Below, piece by piece: positions 18,309-26,058 of a stretch of 64,000 bases of DNA. The notes under the pieces were generated by a model. It saw nothing but the letters and a program-made list of their open reading frames with translations, made no database searches and was not told the DNA's origin. A program made the position numbers and the translations under genes. How positions within the stretch are numbered: position 1 is the first letter of the stretch; every line of letters starts with the position of its first letter. Source of the DNA: Fulvivirgaceae bacterium JP3-4 (GTDB taxonomy: Bacteria > Bacteroidota > Bacteroidia > Cytophagales > Cyclobacteriaceae); contig JARKND010000005.1 of assembly GCA_029309925.1 (NCBI GenBank), positions 682,001-746,000 on the forward strand, in the 5' to 3' direction.

Positions 18309-20538
18309 ATGGATCGTGTGTTCCGGATTTTCTTTCACGTATAGGAGCTTCGCTCGTTGCATTCTGAACGTTGATCTTTACAGGATTCATCGGCAGATAA
18401 ATCGTAAACGTTGAACCTTTTCCAGGTTCACTTGTGGCGGTAATGACACCTTGATGATGCTGGACAATCCTTCGGCAGATTGCCAGCCCGATGCCTGTGC
18501 CCTTAAATTCGGATTGTGGATGTAATCGTCTGAACACCTCGAACACATGTTCAGCGTATTGTTGTTCAAACCCGATCCCATTGTCAGTGACGCTGATCTT
18601 GTAATAATCCGAATCGTAATTGTAGACGGGGAAGAACTGATTCAACGCGAGTTCGCAAGTGATCGTGATGGCAGGGACATCAACCGAAAACTTGAGTGAA
18701 TTGCTGATGAGGTTCATGAACAGCTGCGCAAGCTGCAGGCTTGATCCATGAACAACCGGAAGTGAAGGATAGGTAATCGTAGCATTCTTACTGCTGATGA
18801 CAAGTTCCAGATCGGTTTCCACCTGCCGTAGTATCGCATTGAGGTCTACATTTTCTGCAGGTTCATTGTTCCGGTTGATGAGCGAGTAGTTGAGCACGTC
18901 CTGTATCAGGTTTGCCATGCGCTCTGCGGAGGAAAAGATCTTACCGAGGTACCCGACCGCGCGCTCCGGATCGTGCAGCGATTGGCCAGCCATCGTTGCG
19001 AATGTACGGATCTTCCGAAGGGGTTCGCGCATGTCATGGCTTGCCACATACGCAAACTGTTCCAGTGCTTGATTGCTGCGTTCGAGTTCGAGGTTGCGTT
19101 CGTGCAGTTTCTCCGATGCCACATGTATTGCCGTGACATCGTGATGGATCATCATTACAGCGTACACTTCGTCATTCGCCTTCAGTGGAATGAAGAATGA
19201 TTCAAAAAACTTGTCGAGCAATACCGAGTGATGCTTGAGGTTATAAACGGGGTTGCCTTTCAGTGCGTCTTCAAGTCCGCGGTGCGTGGCAGAGTTGTAG
19301 GCGGTAGGGAACACATCGAGCAGACGCTTTCCGATCATGTCTGGTGTCATTGCATAAACTTCTGCGGCCTTTCTGTTGAACGATATGAACTTTAACGCTG
19401 TGTCCAACACAGAAATAATGTCAACCGAATTATCCAGCAGCGTCTCTGCAAATTCCTTTCTTACCGTGAGTTCGGCATTCAGTTTCTCAAGCGCTTGCTG
19501 AGCCTCGATAACATGCGTGGTTTCATGGGCAATACACACAACCGAGTGCACCTGATTGTTTGCATCGAACAAAGGTATCGTCTGACTTTCAAAATAACGG
19601 CCAGGGCTGATGGCCTGATATTGGAGATTGCGCACGCGCTCACCCTTGAATGCTTTCTGTACATCGCGATATATAGGCGAGGACTCACGGTCGGGCCAGA
19701 CTTCGGGAAATGTTTTCCCAAGCACATCTGTGGCTTTTTTCCCAAGGTATATTTCACACTCGCGATTGAAGGAGATATACCGCTGATGTTTGTCATACAC
19801 CGCGATCAGCGACATGGATGAATCGAGGATTGCCTGATTGAAATCCTTCTGCCGCATCAGGTCGTGGTTTGTCTTCTGAAGCAATTCGTTTTTAGATGCG
19901 AGGTCGTGCTGGAGCAGATCCTTGATCTTGAATTCTCTGAGCAGATGCCACAATGTAAATGCAAGCAGCATGATTGTAAACAGCTTAACTGCCAGCATAA
20001 CCAGGGGCGTGATTGTCTGATATTCTGCTTGTTCTTTTTCGCGGGCATCGAGAAGCAATTCTTCTTCAGCAGTAATTGCTGAAATAGCAGCACCGATGTT
20101 TTCATTGCAGCGTTTGATCTGTTCTGCATTGCCACCGTAATGGGCAGTCTTCCCGCTAAGGTCATTCTCCATATACACGTGTCGTGTTTGAATCGTACTG
20201 TCGAGTTTGTCGATTCTGTTGCGTTGTGCGGGATTGTCACTGACAAGTTCCTTCAGTAACTTCACGGATAGCCTGATCTTCTCCTCTGCAGCCATCAGCC
20301 GATCAAAGTAGATGCTGTCACGCGTCAGGAGAAAAGTATGAAGTTGAGCATTTGCATCAAGCAGGTGAGCATACGTTTTTTGTAATTCAAGCTTAACAAC
20401 ATTCGTGTGGTTAACGCGTTCTGCGAGTCGATTTTGGTATTTGATTCGGTAGAATGAATAAAAGCTGCCAGCCACCAAAATGACAAACCCTATCAGAAAG
20501 AGTCGGAAAGAGGTCTTTGTAATTTTTTTAGACAGCAT
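18289..20538 (-). CDS. Membrane sensor histidine kinase with CHASE3 and two PAS domains
   Basis: A 749-aa kinase. Transmembrane helix 1 is near 13-30, followed by an extracytoplasmic CHASE3-like helical domain (about 35-175, with DNPAQRNRIDKLDSTIQTR). Helix 2 is near 180-198, then a coiled coil. PAS domain 1 is at about 235-345 (ISFNRECEIYLGKKATDVLG) and PAS 2 at about 360-475 (ISFNRKAAEVYAMTPDMIGK). HisKA has its phospho-acceptor His near residue 500 (VASHDMREPLRKI). HATPase_c shows the N box LFMNLISNSLKFS, the G1 box DNGIGF and G2 GTGIGLAICRRIV. No receiver domain is attached and no response regulator is adjacent, so the partner is elsewhere. Confidence 0.93.
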   Translation of the reverse strand: MLSKKITKTSFRLFLIGFVILVAGSFYSFYRIKYQNRLAERVNHTNVVKLELQKTYAHLLDANAQLHTFLLTRDSIYFDRLMAAEEKIRLSVKLLKELVSDNPAQRNRIDKLDSTIQTRHVYMENDLSGKTAHYGGNAEQIKRCNENIGAAISAITAEEELLLDAREKEQAEYQTITPLVMLAVKLFTIMLLAFTLWHLLREFKIKDLLQHDLASKNELLQKTNHDLMRQKDFNQAILDSSMSLIAVYDKHQRYISFNRECEIYLGKKATDVLGKTFPEVWPDRESSPIYRDVQKAFKGERVRNLQYQAISPGRYFESQTIPLFDANNQVHSVVCIAHETTHVIEAQQALEKLNAELTVRKEFAETLLDNSVDIISVLDTALKFISFNRKAAEVYAMTPDMIGKRLLDVFPTAYNSATHRGLEDALKGNPVYNLKHHSVLLDKFFESFFIPLKANDEVYAVMMIHHDVTAIHVASEKLHERNLELERSNQALEQFAYVASHDMREPLRKIRTFATMAGQSLHDPERAVGYLGKIFSSAERMANLIQDVLNYSLINRNNEPAENVDLNAILRQVETDLELVISSKNATITYPSLPVVHGSSLQLAQLFMNLISNSLKFSVDVPAITITCELALNQFFPVYNYDSDYYKISVTDNGIGFEQQYAEHVFEVFRRLHPQSEFKGTGIGLAICRRIVQHHQGVITATSEPGKGSTFTIYLPMNPVKINVQNATSEAPIRERKSGTHDPFNSVSA

Positions 20539-20669
20539 GGCGTGCAGTAATGCAGATTCTTATCACGAAAGGTAAAGATGCAATTCTGCTGTGCAATGGT
20601 TACGCAGAAAAAATCATAAAAAAGAAGATGCGAAACGACTTGTAAAAAATGGTGCCAGTAGCGGTGACG

Positions 20670-21161
20670 TTATTTGCTGTGGAGATGCTTTATCACTGTT
20701 TTGTCTGCCGGCATTTTATCGCAGAGACGGTCTTCCGGATCCAGCTCATTGAAGAGCGCTTCAATGTCGAGCGGTTTTGAAACTTCTTCTGCTCCTGGGC
20801 GCACCTCAGCAAAAATCTCAACATGGTTTCCCTCCGGATCAATCAGGTGTGTCGAGTGCCTGTTACCATGATCGAGTTGCTTATTGGCGTATTTTATAGT
20901 GCACAAACGTCCGATGACAATTGCCAGCTCGCGTCTGCCCGGAATGCGCATGCTGATTGACTTGTTGCCTTCAGCGGAAGCTTTCTTCGTCAGCAGAAGG
21001 AGGTTGATGTTACAACCACCGAGCCCCGCCTCGTAATCGTTCCGCCATTGAAGCTGCAGTCCCACAGCTTCAGTATAGAATTGAATCTGCTTGTCGAGGT
21101 CTTGCACCACGAACGTTGCAGCGTATTCCATACCCTCACTATTTATCGTTACAGCTTTCAT
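20670..21161 (-). CDS. VOC (glyoxalase/bleomycin resistance) family protein
   Basis: A 163-aa protein with one vicinal-oxygen-chelate fold pair. The first half starts with ATFVVQDLDKQIQFYTEAVGLQL, and the second has HGNRHSTHLIDPEGNHVEIFAE with the conserved metal-ligand Glu in HVEIF. The DPEGNHVE block resembles extradiol dioxygenase and CatE-type members. The substrate is unknown. The C-terminal 30 residues are charged and beyond the fold. A Crp-type regulator gene lies 76 nt upstream on the same strand. Confidence 0.8.
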   Translation of the reverse strand: MKAVTINSEGMEYAATFVVQDLDKQIQFYTEAVGLQLQWRNDYEAGLGGCNINLLLLTKKASAEGNKSISMRIPGRRELAIVIGRLCTIKYANKQLDHGNRHSTHLIDPEGNHVEIFAEVRPGAEEVSKPLDIEALFNELDPEDRLCDKMPADKTVIKHLHSK

Positions 21162-21237
21162 TTGTTTTACAATTTACCTATTTCTAATGCAAATTTCACA
21201 CTCGTGTCCCAGATACGCATTGATCCATGATAAGAAA

Positions 21238-21816
21238 TTACTGCGTGGCAAGTTCTTTTCTTATCCTGCTCAGAGACTCTGGCGTAACACCAAGATACGA
21301 TGCAATCATCTTTTGGGGCAGTCTCAATGCAAGCGGAGGATATGTCTTGATAAAAGAAAGATATCGCTCTTCGCCCGATGCACTGAGGTGACTCACCAGT
21401 CTTTTTTGAAACGAACGCAAACTGTTCATCTGAAGTTTCCGGTTCATTTCCAGTGCGGCCGGAACAATTTTATGGAATTCGTTCCAGCCCTGTTCATCCG
21501 TTTGCACGAATTCCGTGTCCTCAACGGCATCGATAAAATACATGGCGGGCTCGTGGTTGGAGAAACTCACCTGTTCGGAGATCCACCAGTTTTCAATCGC
21601 GAACTGAAGAATATGCTCTTTGCCTTTGTCATCAATGACATAACTTCGCAAACAGCCATTGGTAACGAAATAGGTGTATTGGCAAACCTCCCCGAGTTGC
21701 AGAAGGATCTTTCCCTTCTCAACTTTTTTAGTTCTAAAAAGTTGCTCAACCTTCTTCAGCTGTTCGTCAGTGATGGGAATTTTCTCCTTTAAATAGTCTG
21801 TGAATACGGAAAACAT
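21238..21816 (-). CDS. Crp/Fnr family regulator (cNMP-binding domain)
   Basis: A 192-aa protein with an N-terminal cyclic-nucleotide-binding-like barrel (FRTKKVEKGKILLQLGEVCQ to about residue 115) and a C-terminal helix-turn-helix (RLPQKMIASYLGVTPESLSRIRKEL, about 165-189). The PESLSRIRKEL recognition helix is common in Bacteroidota Crp-like proteins, which often lack the residues that bind cAMP. The signal is therefore unknown. It is followed by the VOC gene. Confidence 0.88.
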   Translation of the reverse strand: MFSVFTDYLKEKIPITDEQLKKVEQLFRTKKVEKGKILLQLGEVCQYTYFVTNGCLRSYVIDDKGKEHILQFAIENWWISEQVSFSNHEPAMYFIDAVEDTEFVQTDEQGWNEFHKIVPAALEMNRKLQMNSLRSFQKRLVSHLSASGEERYLSFIKTYPPLALRLPQKMIASYLGVTPESLSRIRKELATQ

Positions 21817-22160
21817 GCGGCCGTAAAAGTCGGGAATTATGCTTCACGCTGCAACCGATGAATGTTTCGCGTTTTGCTGAGAATGTTCAGCGTCTTCATG
21901 TATCGCTGCTCCAGGGCCGCATGGCCACTGGTATACTTCGTCCGGCCTGGACCGTATCCACACATGCCCATGCCAGGCCGAACATACCCTCAGGTCCTCC
22001 CGAAGTATACCGGAAAGATTCGAAATGCCGAGATTTCACGGTAAGGGCCAGGCTGACTACGTCTTATCCGAACCCATAGCTGACTGGAACCTTGAAGCTT
22101 GAAGCCTTTTCTTATCATACATCAATGCCCCGCCCTGCCCTTCGGCCTTACCTTTGATTC
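21817..22160. other. Intergenic region with nested palindrome and a short heptad run
   Basis: 344 nt between divergent genes. GGTATACTTCG (21930-21940) pairs with CGAAGTATACC (22001-22011), and inside it CGGCCTGG (21943-21950) pairs with CCAGGCCG (21973-21980). At 22087-22107 three 7-nt units follow: GAACCTT, GAAGCTT and GAAGCCT. A short open frame at 21858-22079 runs through the palindrome and has no protein-like features, so I do not call it a gene. Confidence 0.6.
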
Positions 22161-23048
22161 ATGAAACGCAAGCAGTTTGTTCAATTAGTGACAGCCGCAG
22201 CAGGTATGACAACATTATCAGGCTTTAAAAAATTTACGGATGATCTTAAAGAGCAGGACCAGAAGATGCCCGTGCTCTTCGTGGGTCATGGGTCTCCGAT
22301 GAATGCCATTGAAGATAATGAATTCAGCTTGCGGTGGCGCCAGATGGGGAAGGAGCTTCCGACACCATCGGCAGTGCTGGTTGTGTCTGCACACTGGCTC
22401 ACTCGCGGCACACATATTACCGCGATGAACAATCCGCAGACGGTTCACGACTTCGGTGGATTTCCGCGTGAACTGCATGAGGTAATCTATTCTGCACCGG
22501 GGAATCCTGAACTTGCAAAAGAGACCGCAGCATTGTTCAGCAAGACCACGGTTGGGCTGGATCACGACTGGGGTCTTGATCACGGAGCATGGTCGGTGAC
22601 GCGCCAAATGTTCCCCGAAGCAAACATTCCGGTATTGCAGCTGAGTATAGATTACAATAAGGCGCCTCAATATCATTACGATCTGGCAAAGGAATTAGCG
22701 GCTCTGCGTAAGAAGGGCGTTCTGATTCTGGCCAGCGGAAATATGGTGCATAACCTGCGCATGATCACGCTGCCTCCCGGTGCGCGCGACCTCAACACTG
22801 AGTTCGGCCTGGACTGGGCGCTTGAAATGAATACGATCTTTAAGGACAAGATCGGCAATGGCGATCACCCGGCGCTGATCAACTACGAGAAACTCCACAA
22901 AGCTGCGCTGCTGGCAGTGCCGACACCGGATCACTACTATCCGCTGTTATATGCACTCGCTTTGCGCGATAAAAATGAAACGCAATCTTTTTTCAACGAT
23001 AAGGCTGTAGCCGGATCGCTGACCATGACTTCGGTAAAAATTGGTTAA
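22161..23048 (+). CDS. ygiD: 4,5-DOPA dioxygenase extradiol (YgiD/DODA family)
   Basis: A 295-aa class III extradiol ring-cleavage dioxygenase. The core has the zinc/iron-site blocks FVGHGSPMNAIEDNEF (about 39-54), VVSAHWLTRGTHI, WGLDHGAWSVTRQMFPEA, and ILASGNMVHNLR near 195. Homologues such as E. coli YgiD open the ring of L-DOPA in vitro, but the natural substrate is not clear. The first 25 residues (MKRKQFVQLVTAAAG...) look like a Tat or Sec-like signal absent from YgiD, so this copy may be exported. It is followed by the YceI genes. Confidence 0.88.
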   Translation: MKRKQFVQLVTAAAGMTTLSGFKKFTDDLKEQDQKMPVLFVGHGSPMNAIEDNEFSLRWRQMGKELPTPSAVLVVSAHWLTRGTHITAMNNPQTVHDFGGFPRELHEVIYSAPGNPELAKETAALFSKTTVGLDHDWGLDHGAWSVTRQMFPEANIPVLQLSIDYNKAPQYHYDLAKELAALRKKGVLILASGNMVHNLRMITLPPGARDLNTEFGLDWALEMNTIFKDKIGNGDHPALINYEKLHKAALLAVPTPDHYYPLLYALALRDKNETQSFFNDKAVAGSLTMTSVKIG

Positions 23049-23081
23049 TAAAAATTTCAACACTATAAACATTCATTCAAA

Positions 23082-23612
23082 ATGAGCAAAACAAAATGGA
23101 CTCTTGATCCCGCACACAGTGAAGTGACGTTCAAGGTAAAACACATGATGATCACAAACGTGACCGGCCTGCTGACAGACTACACCATCGATGCCACAAC
23201 CGACACGGATGATTTTATCAATGCCGATATTAATTTCTCGGGCAAGCTTTCTTCGATCAACACCGGTAATGAGCAGCGCGATGCGCACCTTCGTTCAGCA
23301 GACTTCTTTGATGTCGACAAGAATAACGAAGTTACTTTCAAGTCAACTAAGGTTGAAAAAAGCGGTGGCGATCTCAAGCTTCATGGTAATCTGACAATTA
23401 AAGGAGTTACCAGGCCGATTGTACTCGATGTAGAATTCGGTGGAATCAACAAGGATCCCTGGGGAAATACAAAGGCGGGTTTCACCGTAACCGGAAAACT
23501 CAATCGCAAAGACTTCGGACTCAACTGGAACGCAGCGCTTGAGACCGGTGGCGTGCTGGTGAGTGATGATGTGAAGATCGCATCGGAGATCCAGCTCGTG
23601 AGAGCAGCGTAA
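23082..23612 (+). CDS. YceI family protein, cytoplasmic form
   Basis: A 176-aa protein that is a single YceI lipocalin-like barrel, the family that binds isoprenoid-type lipids. It begins directly with KTKWTLDPAHSEVTFKVKHMM, without a signal peptide. LHGNLTIKGVTRPIVLDVEFGG and KLNRKDFGLNWNAALETGG are the family's C-terminal blocks. A second, exported YceI gene lies 351 nt downstream. The paired YceI genes probably arose by duplication or serve two compartments. Confidence 0.92.
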   Translation: MSKTKWTLDPAHSEVTFKVKHMMITNVTGLLTDYTIDATTDTDDFINADINFSGKLSSINTGNEQRDAHLRSADFFDVDKNNEVTFKSTKVEKSGGDLKLHGNLTIKGVTRPIVLDVEFGGINKDPWGNTKAGFTVTGKLNRKDFGLNWNAALETGGVLVSDDVKIASEIQLVRAA

Positions 23613-23963
23613 GGGAGAGGCTGCAAGCTGCAAGCTGCAAGTCTTTGTAACAGCTGAGAAAGAAAGGCGGTCAGGTGGACGTAGAGGCCTTTCTCCGTGA
23701 AGCGTGCAGCGTGAGCCGTGAAGCCTGAATCGCAAACAAAAAATCCCATGTCACGATGGGATTTTTTGTTTCTGACCAGATCGCCTTTGCATTCCCTTCG
23801 CATTAGCTTGCAGCTTGTAGCCTGTAGCTTACAGCCTTCATTCACTACATCGTTTGCAGGAAAATATATTCCCCCTCGCGCTGCTTTCTTAACATTTGGT
23901 AAGAGAGAACTTATAATGTGGATGCACCTTTGTTCAACAATTGTAAACAATTCACACACAGAT
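23613..23963. repeat. Heptad-rich intergenic region (H5) between the two YceI genes
   Basis: Three heptad runs lie in 351 nt. Three identical GCTGCAA units are at 23620-23640. GTGAAGC-type units are at 23697-23731. Units TTGCAGC, TTGTAGC, CTGTAGC and TTACAGC are at 23808-23835. The first and third runs are complementary and enclose the second run and a hairpin terminator at 23738. The far end before the second YceI gene shows no further repeats. Confidence 0.75.
23738..23767. terminator. Bidirectional intrinsic terminator
   Basis: A perfect stem, AAAAAATCCCAT (23738-23749) with ATGGGATTTTTT (23756-23767), and a 6-nt loop. The T-run on both strands suits termination in either direction. It lies 126 nt after the first YceI gene. 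Confidence 0.8.
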
Positions 23964-24539
23964 ATGAGAAAAATTGCACTTATCCTTTTGGCAGCCGTTG
24001 CCATGTTTTCATTTGCAGAAGTTGCTTCTGTTTGGAAATCAGACAAAACGCATTCAAACCTGAAATTTGCTGTCACCCACCTGATGGTGTCTGAAGTTGA
24101 AGGTTCTTTCAAGAAGTTTGACATCAAGATGACATCTGCGAAAGACGATTTTTCAGATGCAGTGGTCGAGTTGACAGCTGACATAAAGTCAATTGACACT
24201 GAAAACACTCAGCGCGATGAGCATCTTCTCAAAGAAGATTTCCTCGATGCAGCGAAATACCCTACGTTCAGCTTCAAGAGCAAATCATTCAAAAAAATCG
24301 CAGACAAGAAATATGAGGTGAAAGGCGACCTGACACTTCATGGCGTGACTAAGGAAATTACGCTGGAAGCAATCCACAGAGGAACCGTGGAGAACCCAAT
24401 GCTTAAGAAGCCTGTAGCTGGTTTTAAAGTGAGCGGTACAATCAACAGAAAAGATTTCGGTGTAGGACCAACTTACGCAAGTGCAATGCTTAGCGATGAG
24501 GTGACCTTCACAGCAAACACTGAGTTTGTAAAAGAATAA
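23964..24539 (+). CDS. YceI family protein, exported form
   Basis: A 191-aa protein with a signal peptide (MRKIALILLAAVAMFSFAEV) and one YceI barrel: SDKTHSNLKFAVTHLMVSEV, then IDTENTQRDEHLLKEDFLDA, and KGDLTLHGVTKEITLEA. The frame is open to 23718, but that part is low-complexity repeat sequence. The ATG at 23964 begins the signal peptide and is the better start. It probably binds a lipid or isoprenoid in the periplasm. It is a paralogue of the gene just upstream. Confidence 0.92.
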   Translation: MRKIALILLAAVAMFSFAEVASVWKSDKTHSNLKFAVTHLMVSEVEGSFKKFDIKMTSAKDDFSDAVVELTADIKSIDTENTQRDEHLLKEDFLDAAKYPTFSFKSKSFKKIADKKYEVKGDLTLHGVTKEITLEAIHRGTVENPMLKKPVAGFKVSGTINRKDFGVGPTYASAMLSDEVTFTANTEFVKE

Positions 24540-24577
24540 TCAAGAGACTAAGAGGGGTTCATTTTAGTTAGTAGGAG

Positions 24578-24611
24578 CTGGCTCCTGGCGCAAGTCGGGA
24601 GCCAGTTTTTT
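24578..24611 (+). terminator. Intrinsic terminator after the exported YceI gene
   Basis: CTGGCTCC (24578-24585) pairs with GGAGCCAG (24598-24605) and is followed by six T. It lies 38 nt after the stop codon. Confidence 0.85.
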
Positions 24612-24612
24612 G

Positions 24613-24726
24613 TAGCCACAAGGCACCAGGACACGAAGCAACACGAAGAGCTTTGAGCTTGCTGACACCGATTAGGTTGAAATAAAATTCTTAGTGTTCC
24701 TTGGAGTTTTGGTGCATTAATGGCTA
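24613..24726. repeat. Inverted 8/9-nt-unit repeat
   Basis: Begins TAGCCACAAGGCACC with ACACGAAG-type units and ends with CTTAGTGTTCCTTGG ... TGGCTA, its imperfect complement. It has the same ends as the element at 4291-4380 but a longer and more divergent middle. It lies directly behind a hairpin terminator, as the 4291 copy does. Confidence 0.75.
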
Positions 24727-24762
24727 CTGCCTTTTGGCACGTTGTTTTAACTGCACGCAACC

Positions 24763-25002
24763 ATGAAGCAACGCGAAGTACAGGATCACAAGAATACAAA
24801 ATGGGTATGTGTAGAAGCTTTGTCAGGATTGTCTGACAATAGTTCGGAAGTTGCCGACAAGATCCAGGACAAGAATGGAAAAGTGCCGGTAGTATGTACG
24901 CCATCCGGTGGGGCGCAAACTGTGCGTATAAAAGTCAGCCCGGATTGGAATGAATCGCTGTCGGATGAAGAACTAGTGAGGGAAATAACCAATAATCAAT
25001 AA
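24763..25002 (+). CDS. Small conserved-looking protein of unknown function
   Basis: A 79-aa hydrophilic open frame. I do not recognise a family. The composition looks protein-like (TPSGGAQTVRIKV, then SLSDEELVREI), and no signal or membrane segment is present. The last residues, NNQ, are encoded by the left arm of a heptad repeat (24990-25017), as are the last residues of the convergent hemB on the other arm. An antisense frame over the same region is less protein-like. Confidence 0.55.
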   Translation: MKQREVQDHKNTKWVCVEALSGLSDNSSEVADKIQDKNGKVPVVCTPSGGAQTVRIKVSPDWNESLSDEELVREITNNQ

Positions 25003-25063
25003 TCAAATTCCAAACTGCGTTGTAGCGAATTTGAGATTTGATTATTGGTTATTGGAATTTGAC
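24990..25063. repeat. Heptanucleotide-unit inverted repeat (H6) shared with two gene ends
   Basis: The left arm (24990-25017) has CAATAAT twice, then CAAATTC and CAAACTG. The right arm (25029-25063) has ATTTGAG, ATTTGAT, TATTGGT, TATTGGA and ATTTGAC, all with a 7-nt step. The arms are complementary with an 11-nt loop. The left arm covers the stop of the small gene ending at 25002, and the right arm covers the stop of hemB at 25042. Confidence 0.85.
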
Positions 25064-26025
25064 CTCGCGAACTCTTTAGCAAAGTATGTCAGTATAACAT
25101 CCGCACCAGCACGTTTGATGCTGAGCAATGTCTCCTTCATCACGCGGTCACCGTCAAGCCATCCTTTCTGGGCTGCGGCCTTAATCATTGAATATTCTCC
25201 ACTCACATTGTACGCGGCAATGGGAAGATTTGAATTCGACTTCAACAGTTGAATAATGTCGAGGTATGCGAGCGCGGGTTTCACCATCAGGAAGTCTGCG
25301 CCTTCTTCTGTGTCCAATTCTGCCTCGATGAGCGCTTCACGTTTGTTAGCAGGATTCATCTGGTATGTTTTCTTGTCACCGAACTTTGGCGCAGAGTCTA
25401 ATGCATCGCGGAAAGGGTTGTAGAATCCGCTCGCATACTTTGCGGTGTAGCTCATGATGGAGACATCGGTGAATCCGTTTTTGTCAAGGAGGTTGCGGAT
25501 GTAGCCTACTCTTCCGTCCATCATGTCGGAAGGGCCGAGAATATCAATACCGGTTGCGGCCTGAGCCAGTGCCATCTTTCCGAGTATCTCAAGTGTTTCA
25601 TCATTGAGGATTTTCCCGTCCTGTACAAATCCATCATGCCCATCGGAGCTGTAAGGGTCCATGGCAACATCAGTCATCACGCAAGCTTCCGGAAAACGCT
25701 GCTTCACTTCTTTCAGAACTTTCAGGTAGAAGAAATTCTCATCGTAGCTTCTCGTTGCCGTCTTGTCCTTGTACTGATCCTCCACGGCAGGAAAAATATC
25801 GAAAGCTGTGATGCCCAGGGAAAGACATTCTTCAACCTCCTTCAGCATGAGATCGCCCGACAAGCGGAAAATTCCGGGCATACTGGAAACTTCAACCTTT
25901 TTGTTTCGGCCATCCAACAGAAATAAAGGAAAGATCAGGTCACTTGTTTTCACCTGTGTTTCCTCAACCATCGAACGTATGGCTTCTGACTTGCGGTTTC
26001 TTCTTGGTCGTCTGGTGTTTAACAT
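25042..26025 (-). CDS. hemB: Delta-aminolevulinic acid dehydratase (porphobilinogen synthase)
   Basis: Joins two 5-aminolevulinate molecules to porphobilinogen in tetrapyrrole synthesis. About 327 aa from the ATG at 26025 (MLNTRRPRRNRKS). A start 18 nt upstream is open but adds only MLSIHI. The two active-site lysines are in SYTAKYASGFYNPFRDA and MVKPALAYLDI. The metal loop reads DVAMDPYSSDGHDG, which matches the magnesium-type pattern (DxALDx(Y/F)x3G(H/Q)DG) and lacks the cysteines of zinc-dependent enzymes. The C-terminal SNSNNQ is encoded by a heptad repeat arm. Confidence 0.95.
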   Translation of the reverse strand: MLNTRRPRRNRKSEAIRSMVEETQVKTSDLIFPLFLLDGRNKKVEVSSMPGIFRLSGDLMLKEVEECLSLGITAFDIFPAVEDQYKDKTATRSYDENFFYLKVLKEVKQRFPEACVMTDVAMDPYSSDGHDGFVQDGKILNDETLEILGKMALAQAATGIDILGPSDMMDGRVGYIRNLLDKNGFTDVSIMSYTAKYASGFYNPFRDALDSAPKFGDKKTYQMNPANKREALIEAELDTEEGADFLMVKPALAYLDIIQLLKSNSNLPIAAYNVSGEYSMIKAAAQKGWLDGDRVMKETLLSIKRAGADVILTYFAKEFARSNSNNQ

Positions 26026-26058
26026 GATATGTATCGAAAGCAATTGGAGCCCGCAAAT

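Noticed and set aside
21858-22079. Short plus-strand frames in the palindromic spacer
   Set aside because: They run through the inverted repeat, and the translation has no structure-like pattern.
23620-23835. CRISPR-like array
   Set aside because: The repeats are 7 nt long, degenerate and without spacers of regular length. No cas genes are nearby.
23718-23963. N-terminal extension of the exported YceI protein
   Set aside because: The extra 82 codons come from repeat and terminator sequence, and a clean signal peptide begins at the ATG at 23964.
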